From: Micromussa lordhowensis
Lineage: Eukaryota; Cnidaria; Anthozoa; Scleractinia; Lobophylliidae
Length of the DNA: 64,000 nucleotides
Direction of reading: 5' to 3'
Assembly: GCA_964020085.1 (NCBI GenBank)
Contig: OZ026601.1
Span: 9,085,335-9,149,334, forward strand
Shown one piece after another: positions 37,801 through 49,800 of the stretch. Numbering within the stretch: the first letter of the stretch is position 1; each line of letters begins with the position of its first letter. A model generated the notes under the pieces. That model was not told where the DNA came from, ran no database searches, and saw only the letters and a list, made by a program, of their open reading frames with translations. The translations under genes and the position numbers were made by a program.

Positions 37801-40800
37801 TACAATAAAGGTTATATAAATATCACTTTATATCATTATCATATTTTTATTAAATCCTTCATTGGAATCCAACTGTTGAAATCATCACCATATCCCTTCC
37901 ACTTTACTAAAGCTTGTTTCTTCTTATAATTCCTCCGAATGACTTTATCAATACGGAAAACATCCTGCTTGACTTTCAATAATTCAGGTTCATAAAAACT
38001 CCCTTGAATATCTTCATCTTTGAGATCCTTTATTTTGCATGTGATTGGATTAGTGTATTGGATCTTATCAACAGTGAACACTTCTTCTGTCCAATTTGGT
38101 GTATAACCCTTATCAAAAACATTCCGTTTATACTTGGATATTCGGACCTTATCACCTATTTTAAATTTTGGTTTCTGTTTTGATGTTTCCATATCACCAT
38201 ATAGATTAAAGTAAACAGTTCCTTCATTCTTCTTTTCACTGGCTTCTGTGGGTGTCATTTTGATGCTTGAATGTTTGGTATTATTATACTGTTTCAATAT
38301 TTTAGGTAAAATAGCGAGATACATTGTATTACCTTGAACTGTGAACTGTTTCCACATCTTGGTTTTAATCGTTCTATTCCATCTTTCAACAACTGAGGAC
38401 TTCTCTTCATTCTCGGTTGAATACATTAGTATCCCATGTTTCTCTAATAAGTCTTTCACATGTTTGTTATAGAACTCTTTACCCTTATCAACCCATAAAT
38501 ACTGTGGTTTTCTACCTTCCTTAAATATCATTTTAAATGCTTCAGCGACAGATTCACCTTTCTTATCCTTCAATGGTACAATCCAACCATATTTGCTGAA
38601 GACATCAATAACCATAAGAAGATATCGATAACCTTTATTCCATTTACTGAACTGTTGCATTTCAACTAGATCACTTGCCCATATTTCATCGATATGATTT
38701 GTGAGTACACGCCGCCGAGTGAAGTTACGCTTTATGGGTGCATGTAACTCATCTGCTAATTTTTCTTGCCATTTTTCTTCACTCGACGGCTTTTTCCGTT
38801 TTTTGACACCCCCATACCCAATTTTGACTTAGCTGCTATGGCATTTCGAGCTATTGCATGTCCCCATTGTCTTTCTTTCCAAGGAATGGCATCAAGAGCC
38901 TTAACCATCTTACGATCAGCATCATTTTTGCATTTCACTTGATCACTTTTGGATTTATTTCCACAAACTGAGTAATCAACATCATGCTGCATGCTGACAG
39001 CATCTGTTCTACCTGTTGGCTGTTGATATATCTCAAGTATCTGACCAGTATTGGGATCATACCTCAGTTGCTGTTCGAGAGGGTTACCAGGGCCTGTATA
39101 TCTATGTCCAGGCATCACAAAACCTTTCTTTGGCGCAACTTTTAAAATGGCATTATGTATATCTAATCCAGCACCATAACCTTTCCATTTGATCCATGAG
39201 TTGTATGATCTGCTGCCTCCAGCATCTTTGTAAGCTTTGTATTGTCTCTTGTATTCAGCAACCATAGCTTTACCTTCCTTGGCTGATATTTCAGGTCCTT
39301 TGAAAAGTCCAGGATCACTAATAACATTCCAAGCTTTCTTCCAATCAACAAATGGGAATGGTAATAATATTCCAGATCCTAGTCTTTTGGATAAATCTGA
39401 TGTGAAACTGTCCAAAGCTTGATCCAAATATTTGTTCGCAACATTTTTTATTTTATTTTTTGCATAATCTGATTTGATAGCTTTTGCAACACCCTTTCGA
39501 GCAAGGTAAGCCCCAGAATTAGCCAAACCTTTCAAAGCAATCTCACTAAGAGAATGACTATCATGAATATTAAACAAACTGCCCCCATCTGGTGAGGGCT
39601 CAATCAGTTTCCCTGATTCTTGACAAATTTGGTCTTTGTTATCCCACATTCAGCACATTTGCATTTAAGCATCATACGCCAATTTTTGGTTTTAACGTAT
39701 CGTTCACTACTTGGAACACATTCAGTTTGTTTTTTCTGTTTTACACAATATGATGTTACCATTATATTTATATGTTAGATATTTTTGAAATATTGTTCAA
39801 TGAATCTCTCATTTTTCATTGTGTCATGTATGTTGAACACTTTTAATAAATCATAATATGAATTTCCTTTATTCATTTCATTCAAAAAGTATAAACAGAA
39901 GTATCCACATGTGGTTGTTTTCATATTTTGAATCTGATTATTTTGGTGAAGTAGAGTCAAATTCTTTCTTTTGCTGTGATTTACCAATTCTTGAAATGGA
40001 GGCATACCAAAGCTGTCAAAATAATTGATAATGTCGTCTTTCACATAAGTTGTTACCCAATGGCTTCCATTCATATATGATGGTTCAAGATTGTAAATGA
40101 GTAATGCCTGTTTGTGGTTATGTGGAACTTTTTGATCTCTTGACAAAAACATCATTGATTGGGATATTCAGATATCTACACCATTTTATTAGATCATGAT
40201 TGCTCATCGGGATGTCTTCATAGAATTTCGGTTTTACAGTATTGCCCCTACGAGTGGGATTGAATTGAACGGGCTGTTTGGGCCTAATAGTAGACCTTTC
40301 CCCTTCTTTTTTTTTTACCCATACCAGATTGTTTGTCCCATGATCCTATAAAAGGCGGCGGCCCATATAAACCCATTCTCGGAGCCCCCCTTCCTCCTTT
40401 TGAAGGAGGGATGGGAAGTCCGATCTTGGGAGCGCCCTTTCCAGTCAAAGCGTTCAATATCATAGGAATCCCAATACTAGCGAGTAAAGTACCAAGAAAA
40501 CCACCCGATTGCGTTTTTGTTGGTTTTATAACAACACCTGAACCTGATTGAAGGGCTTCCAATAGATCTTCCGTTTGTTTTGTGGATAGAAGATGCTTGT
40601 TTGCGATGAGTTTGTCAATTTTGTTTTGTGGAATTAGGAAGCCTCCTCTCTGTACCCCTTTTCCAGATATTTTCTTAACAATTTGGCTAGCGCCTTCACT
40701 AGCCAACCCTCCCAAAGCTGATAATCCCAAGGTTTTCGCAATGGTTGGTCCGAATGTACGTCCGAGGGCGAGAATAGAAGTCAATAAATTGCCTCCAACT

Positions 40801-43800
40801 TGTTTTCTGATATTGGTCTTAGCTAGCTTAATATCCATACCTTTATTCAACTTCCGATTCTTCTCCAATTTCTTCTTCGTCATCGCTGAGACAAGAAGAG
40901 TGTCACTACCATGAAGAGAGTCTTTCGATAGCCTTAAAACAATCGTTTCCCTTTTATGGTAAGCGGTACTCAGATTCTTTTTCTGATTTGGTGATAATTT
41001 CACATTTATTTCATAAAGCTGAGTCATTCTTCGTATATATTATATGTTATATAATTATTTAATTACAAAACATATACAAAATAATGAATATTACTGTTAA
41101 TACTTTTTATTATTCAAATTTCATACACTGTACGAATTCTGAGTTTCTGATTGGTTGATTTGTACCACGTGGCACTGGGTTGTGACGAAACAACCTCCTT
41201 GACGTCATTTTCGTGGTGTAATAGCCGTGGTGTAAATTCTATACACCACTGTCATTACACCATGGCTTCGGCTGACTCAAAGTCTGACGACTTCTGTTTG
41301 CAGTGTATTCAATTTGAATAATAGAAATGTTAACGCACTCATTGCTCGTGAATTATCGGGATTTACCTGCACTCGTTCACTAACAATGAACTCGAAATTT
41401 TCAATACCGCACTCGCAAAGCCTCGTGTGGTATTGAAATTTCTCGTTCATTGTTAGTGAACTCGTGCAGGTAAATCCCGATAATTCACTCGCTGAGTGCG
41501 TTAACCTGTAATTAAACTATGACTAATTCATTTCCAACCTTGTCGATGATAACTTCTTCCTCATATAGGACAATGGCATGCACATTGAAAGCAGCTGTAC
41601 TATTAGCACTGATTTTATACCTGAAAATCAACTGCTTTGGATCTCTTGTTACTTTATCCGTTTGATATGATAAATCAAAATATATGATAGAATAAAGAGA
41701 GTTGTAGTAAGCTATGTTCAGTTGAGTGCCGCTGTTGTAATCATTCTTTCTCATACCATAAGACATCAAATCGTTGTAGATCCTTACTTTTGATTCTGAA
41801 TCGTATTCAGTTTCTAGGTAGAACACTCCATTTCCATATTCCAATCTGCACGTTGTCAGATAACTGTTATTATCAGCCGCATTCAGTTTGTAAGTGTCAA
41901 AGTGGTATGGATTCGTGTCTTCATTGTTTGTTTTAGCTAGTTGAAGATACACAAAGATAGCTTTGACATTATCAATACTGGAGGAGATCTGGAAAAATCC
42001 ACTGCTTTGTGTTGGTGCGGAAACCTGATACATTTCTCTGTTATACGTCCAAGATTTCTTCGACAAAAAGGATTCAACAAATTTATTGAATAAGATGTCT
42101 TTTGGTATCAATCTTGGGACCCATAGCAAGAATCTATTAACAACCACTCGACCAGCATCTGCTGCACCGGCCTTATATATTAATTCAGCGTCGTTCTGTA
42201 ACTCTATATTAAACTCGAGTTGCATTGGGACCAACATTTTATCATACAACGCTTCAAAGAAACTGTAACGATTAAGAGGTATGATTACATTGATATTTTG
42301 GGCAGCACCAGCAACAATTTTCGACAAATTTCGTCTAGCCTCAAACCCTGTATTTCCGACGGCGGTCATGTCAGCCGCTGCCACATCCAGATACCAAAAA
42401 CTATCTTTAGCCACTGAGCGACTAAAATCATCACTATATTCTAAGAGGTTCTTGACAAACGTAACTTTATGGAGATTATTGGTATCATACACAATCTTAC
42501 CAGCACTCTTTATCATAAGGTGGTTGATCAGCGAATGGGCTCCATTGATAACTGTTGAACGTATTGCATTCGGAACGCCTGCTCCATCAGCCAATACTTG
42601 CAACTGGAATTGTACCTCGAAATAAGCATTATATCAATCGTAGAATGAAGACCGGTCATTAATCGTGAACTTGTACCCACTTTTTTGTTGGTGTTGACCA
42701 TTTGCTGTAATCCGAATAACATTGTCTAGTTGATATCGAACCAACTCATTTCTCTGTAAATATTCACTTGTTCTGAAAGCCATTATACTATTATATTACA
42801 TAATTTTACCTCCTTCTCTTCAAACCAGATCCTGATATCAATCTATCGATGATCATATCTGTACTCTCTTCTTGCTTTTTAATGGGTGGAACTATTTTAG
42901 CTCTTTGTCCTGTATCACCCATCCTCATATTTCTAAGCTTTTTCATTATTATGTCTCCTGACTTCTCAGCTATCTTTTTTCCTGCCCTCTCACCTGCATG
43001 TGAAATACCTGCTTTCAGCGCCTTCTTACCCAATGGTTTAGCAAACTTTCTTACAATAGATGACGCAACACTCTTCATGGGTTTAAAAATATTGTCAATG
43101 ATAATCCCGGACCCAACGTGTTTATCTACAAATAAACCAAGCTTTGGATGATAAACTCTCATGAATTCAAATGGTTTCATTATAATATTATGTTATATTA
43201 TTCTATTTTTTTTCAAGATTAATGAAAAAGACGTATCTGCTCCATTCAGGTCAATTAATCTTCTTTTTCCATCAGTAATATGCATCCTGATACTATCTAT
43301 AATATTCTTATTGGTGGGATTGTATGTCACTCTTCTTGGTTCGAGGGTGAATGAGTAACTAGGGCGAAGCACACTGGTTGAAAAGGAATAAATGATGTCT
43401 GTTTCTTGACCGTCCACAAGTGAATCATTAATCAAGTCACAGTGAATATTGAGTATGTCAGTGTCTTGACTGAGATTGGGCACTCTCGGTCCTACATTAC
43501 TTTGGTTTTTCAATATTTCCTTATCGAACCCAATCAATTCATTAAAATTGCTTGATGTTAAATCAAGTTGGTAATTCTGAGCTAATGTGATCGTAACCCT
43601 GAATGTTGTATTATCGAATTCAAGAGTGATAGGATACTCATTATTTTCAGCACCATCTTTGACAATCTTCGTTATGTCCCTAATATGTGTATTGAAGTCT
43701 GTATAATTCCAAACTCCTGCTGGGAAAGTGATTTCCTTGAACGTTGAACCGTTGTCAGAACTGTACTTGATCAATTGATTCTTATACGAGGAATTTACAT

Positions 43801-46800
43801 TGAACCATGTGAATGACATATTGATGATTCGATTCAGTCCCACTGTGTATTGGTAATTATTGTCCAATATGATGGCATATTGAATTTAGTTGTAAAATCC
43901 TGAGGAGTGTTGTTTCCTTGATCTTTGACGCTGTATGATGATAAATCTCGCGATCCATCTATATAATACGTTTACATGAATTTTACTTTGAAGTACTGAT
44001 TATACAATTTATTATATTGCGGTCTATTGATTGTTGACATTCTCAATAATGTGTCCAATATATTGACTCCCATATTTCTCATTTTAATTGATGTATTTCC
44101 TGCAACAACTTCACCGATAATCAATTCTAATTTCTTGAGAAGCTGATTCACATCGTTGAAAAACATAACATTTCCACCTCTCTGTTTTCTTCTTCGGCCT
44201 TTGATTCCGGAACCTTTCTGCTGATTCTTTAATTCATTTATTACTACTTCATTGAAATTAATGTAATCTGTCAATATGACTCTATCATTGTCTATCTGTT
44301 TGTTTCTTTCTTGCCTTGTGGCTTCATTTATTTCCCCTTTATTGTATTTTTTTGTGACATTTGCTTTGGAACCTTTTAATCTGTTCCTCTCTACTTCCGC
44401 TTTTTTTCTTGTCTTTTGAAAATAAATTAATTTATTTTTGGTTGCCATTTCTGGATCATTGTACACTTCTTCAAGATCTTGATATTTTGTTAGACTTAAT
44501 TCATTCAACCTTCCCATCTCCAGATCTTCATCAAGTACTTTATAATCAACTTCTTCATCATAATCATATTCGGGTGCCGGCTCTTCCGGAATGTCCTCCA
44601 ACGATGGTTTATATTTTGGTGGTTCTGGTGCCAGTTGTTTCTCTTTCTGTGGTGGTACATAATCACCAAAATCAATCAGACCTTCTACATCCATGTCTTC
44701 ATATGGATAAACTTCAGGCATATAGTCAATACCAGGATCTATTTTCTTCAGTGGTCGCTTTTTTGTTTGAGGTTGATCCTCGACCTCAGGCTCGTTCAAT
44801 TCAATAACCTTGTCCAGCCTGGTAGTCATTGGTTTGAATACCTTTGAGAATGACTCTTGGCTTGTCTGCTGACCGATTTTATGTTGTGTGATTAAATCAT
44901 GGGCATAATTGATTTTATTCCCTAATTCAGTTTTACTTTTTGCAAGTTCTTTCCATTTAAGTAAGCTCATTTATACTATTATGTTACATAAAAAATGAAA
45001 ATCATATATAAAAAATAACGTTGAACACCGTGTTGAACACGGTGTTGAACATGGTGTTATATTAATATCACATTTTCAACAATTCTAAAAGAGATGTTAA
45101 CATCACTCTTCAATTTTGTTATTATGGCTCCAGCAACTCAAATTTCAAGTTTCTCTTTTTCAGCAGATGTGTTAAAGGAGTACAAAAGACTGGTTTTGAC
45201 CATGCCGTTTTTAATGTTCTTGACGTCCAAGATAATCATAAGATTCTCTATTTTGAGAATTTGAATCTCAATGGTAATCTTATTGATGGTTTAGGTGATC
45301 CTAAATATCTCGATAGTGCCACTAATAAAAAATATGTCGACACTGAAAATATTCTACAAGATATTGCCATTGCTGATAAAGCCAGCAAGGTGTATGTGGA
45401 TGGGGAAATAGGAAAGGTAAGTGTAGATACAACACCATTGTTACCAAGAGACGGTAGTAGAAGTATGACCAGTGATTTAGACATGGATAATAATCATATT
45501 CTCTCTGTGAAAAATCTCTATTTTTACAAGGTTGATGATGCTTATGAAGTCAGAGTTAGAGATTTGGGAAGTGCTGTCAACAAAGAATATCTGAATGAAA
45601 AATTTCTCAAAGTAGACAAAGATAGTAATTATTTTGATTTGAAACAAAAGATTATTAAAAACTGTGAACCTTACTATGATGGACTTTTTGATGATAACAG
45701 TCTAGTCAGTAAAGCTTTTGTAGATGCTGAAATTAGTAAATTACCAAAATCAGATGCTGACTGATGTCTTAAAATTAGATGGAAGTAAGGCTATGACTGG
45801 TAATCTTAATATGGGTGGATATGCTATAAAAAATATCAAACCCTTTGTAGAAGATGACTCAAGTCAAGCCGCTCAAAATGCTCAATTAAATGATGTTATT
45901 AACTTTGGGTATTTCCATGCTCAAAGAGGGGAACTCACAAGAGAAATAAATGATGTTGCTTATGAAGCATTAAACAGAAAAAATCCAGATCCAATGGAAG
46001 ATGATATTGATATGGGTAATAATAATGTTACTAATCTGAAAGAACCAATAAGTGATCAAGATGCTGCTACAAAAAAATTCGTTGTGGAAGAAATTGAAGA
46101 TAAAATCAGTGAAGCTGCTCTTCTTCCAAAAGGTGGTTCTGAAGCGATGACTGGTGATTTAAATATGAATAATAATAGAATACTTGGGATTTTGGAAGAT
46201 ACAGAAGATTCTAGTGCTGTTAATTTTAAGCAGCTTACTTCTCATACTAGAGCTCTTGAAATTAAAACCAACTTCATGATTGATCAAAAGATAAAAGAAT
46301 CCGAAGAAAAATCAATAGTTTCAATAGAAGGTGAAAATGTGTTCAAAAAAATTATGGATGATGATTTATTTAAAGAAGATGATGATGATATTCATAAAAT
46401 CGGTGTTCAAAACAAAGATTTCCATTCAGTCAACAAAAAGACTTACAAATTCAAGATTGATTATGATTCTGCCATTGGTTATTATAGTACTAGATTATCA
46501 ATTGATGTTATATATTTACCAATCAACTCATATACAATGGTTTATGAAATGTATGTTGATAATGGTATCACCATTGATGAAACAGATGCAGTGAGTGGAA
46601 CTCTCTCAGTAGGAAATATTAAGTCCAAGATAGATGGAACGAACACACGGAGCATCATACCTTTCACCAAAAATGTGCTCAATTCTGCTTTTGATGATTT
46701 AGATATTGACATCAAATTAAAAAGTAAAACTGATCCTCAGACCACTATTTATGTCGTTGTATATGGTATCACAGGCATTCACTCTGATGTTCCAATACAA

Positions 46801-49800
46801 GTTTGGGATCGATTTTATTATTATGATCAAGATAAAGATGATATTAATTTTGAAACAAAAATTGATATGAACAATCACCAAATAATTGGAGTTGCTGATG
46901 GTAGTGGAGATAAAGATGTAGTTAATGTCAAACAATTAAATGAACTTGAAACTAAAGTGTCACAAATCAAGACTGACATAACAACTATCATTACAAATAA
47001 TGGTCTTGTTTATTACACAAATGATTTAAAACATGACAACGAAAATACGGTTAAATTTAAACCATTAAATAACTACCCTTATTCAGTAAATGATAGTTCA
47101 GAATTTTTCAGGATATCACTTGCTGCTTTTTATCATATCATTTACACAGATTTTTATAATTCTGAAGCTTTATTCTATGTTTATGATAATGGTAAGGGAC
47201 GTAATTTATTTGGTTTTCGTTTGAATGATGTGTCAAGTTGGACACCAATCACGATTAATATAGTTATTCCAATTAGTTTTGATAATGGTTCTAATCATAC
47301 TGATTTGAAATTCTATGTCACAGGTTCTAAGAAGCCTAATTTGGATGGAGCTGGATACAGTACATTTTTTATAAAATATTTAGGATATTGAGATTAAAAT
47401 ATAACATATATATACGATAAAAGAAACAATCAAATACGTCAACTGCTTATTTGAAATAACCAAACCAAAATACGAAAAGGTGAATGATGTTATACTAAAG
47501 TCAGCTTTAGTATATCAATATCTATATTCAAAACATTTCAAACTAAATATATCAATTGAATCAATATTGATAGAAAATAATTATGACATTGGTTTGATTG
47601 GCCCTGGAAATGGATGTATAACAAGAATTCTTGAAAGAATATTTAATAATTCAATAATGATGCGATCTCATAGTATTCTTCATGATGCTTTTGGTCGATT
47701 CTATGCCCATCATCAATTAGACCGAGGGTACACATATGTCATACCCAAGAACCGAACACCAAAATGTATTAAAAGATCTCCATTATGCGGTCAGATTTCT
47801 GGATTAATATATTGCGTATCTAAAAAAATCAAAATATGAAAAATATATAAACAATTTATATGAAAGAGCCGCGAAAGAGCATATTCAACTGGAATCATAT
47901 TTCAGATGAACTGACAGAAGAACAGATCGAAGAATTAAAATCCTACTACCAAACATATCATAAAAAGTGTTGGGCTCACAAACAAGCATTAAAAAGATTC
48001 AAAAAACAGAAATTACTGGGAACTCATTGTCCATTATTTTCGCATCTGGAGGTGTTGCTTCAAGTATAGCAACCGGTGGTATTAGTTTGATTGCAATCAG
48101 TACAGCAGCACTTTTGATTCAGGGTTGGATGTCGCATAAAAACCTTGATCTTAAGATCCAAAATTGTACATATGCTCACCAAAGCTATCAACATTTGTTA
48201 AATGAAATAAAAGACACGATGAGAAGTGGAAATTTCAATTCATCTCTTATTTACAACACGATGAAAAACATTGATGATTACGTGACAGACAACAGTCCCA
48301 TTGTTGATAAGTATTTTGTCAAATATGATGAAACATTCATTTGTTAATTATCGACTGAATTTTATCACCTATCAATGATTGAACCTTTTCCCAACATTGT
48401 TCATAAGATTTTAATGTCCTCTTCGACTTCGTTACATTGATATCTTTGTAAGGAAGCCCGAGCATCTTGAATAATTGCTTGATAATATATTTAATACTCA
48501 TCATCCGTTTGCGTCCATCATCAACCTTATGCAAAACGCCATCGATCTCAACAAATAATTTGTGTATCTGCTCTCTTTGTTTCTGGGTTAAACAGACATT
48601 ATTCTTAAAAGATATACTATCCAGCACATTCTGAAGATGGTATTTCCGATGATAAACCGATTTCCGTCGTATCCTATACATATTGTCATAGAAGTTAAAG
48701 TATTCCGTGACATAATTATAACCGTGAACTATACCACAATTCACACAAATATTCATACCATTCACAGTTTCGATATCCTGTTCACTACAACATAACTCAA
48801 CCACTTTGTGAAATTCTACTAATAGTCGATCACAAAAAGGACATGTCGACTCCATCATATTCTTCAATTCTTCATGAATTTGAAAATTACAACTCATTCT
48901 ATACTATTATATCAGATTTTATTTTCATGTCACTACATATGACGTCACGGCACAGCTGTGCCGGTCATTATAATTCACAATATATTTCATCATTCAAATG
49001 AACTAAGTCCTTAACAATATTAATTAATCCAACAATTTTCTTTTTCTTATATATTAATTGGTCAATTTGTTCGTCAAGTACGCCTATTACACAATCTCTT
49101 TGTTTTCTCAAGCATATAACTAATGAATGTTTGTCTGAATATATTTTTTCACAATTTAAATACATTTCAATATCGTATATTTCATCATTCAAATGAACTA
49201 AATCCTTAACAATATTAATTAATCCATCAATTCTTTTTTTACCACATATTAAATCTCCAATTTTTTCTTCAACTGTATATATTAAACCATCTCTTTTTTT
49301 TCTCAACAATGAAACCAATTTATATTTTTCTGAATTTATTTTTTCACAATCTAAATCTATTTCAATATCTTCAACTTCATCATTTGAATCAATTATATCC
49401 TTAACAATATCACTTAATTCATCAATTCTTTTTTCACCACATATTAATTCTCCAATTTTTTCTTCAAGGGCATCCGTTACAGAATCTCTTTGTTTCTTCA
49501 ATATTTCACTCATTATATATTATAATAATATATTTTATTTTTATATTTATTTTCTAGACGAACATCATAGGAAAAGATTTGTTTATAGATTTGTATATAG
49601 ATTTTGTTTTATGTTTTGTTTATAGATTTGGTTTTGGTTTAGGATCCTATATTTGATTGTCAAGTATAAGATTCAAATTTTGGTTATAGTATTGGAAAAA
49701 TCAGAGGACAAAAAATAATAGGACAAAATATGGAAAATGTCTCAGAACCCTCATCTTCTATACTACTAAACCCGTCCGTTCCTACCAGGTATCTGATCTC

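Larger units (their letters stand above)
26311..49767. mobile_element. Polinton/Maverick (virus-like DNA transposon)
   Basis: 23,457 bp. Ends start AGTAGTATAGAAGATGAGGG in inverted orientation and are flanked by the 6-bp direct repeat AAACCC (26305-26310, 49768-49773), the known Polinton target size. Gene content includes protein-primed polymerase B, retroviral-type integrase, adenain-like protease, double-jelly-roll major capsid, minor capsid, PLA2-like protein and others. It sits in a host intron. Family knowledge: Polintons/adintoviruses are endogenous DNA viruses able to form virions. This copy has lesions in several genes and other transposons nested in polB, so it is a relic. No FtsK/HerA-type packaging ATPase was seen. 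Confidence 0.95.

Noticed and set aside
42281..42625. Plus-strand ORF over the major capsid gene
   Set aside because: Antisense shadow of a well-supported minus-strand gene.
45261..45764. Separate short fibre gene
   Set aside because: The frame continues the same repeat pattern as 45724-47391, so both are parts of one frameshifted gene.
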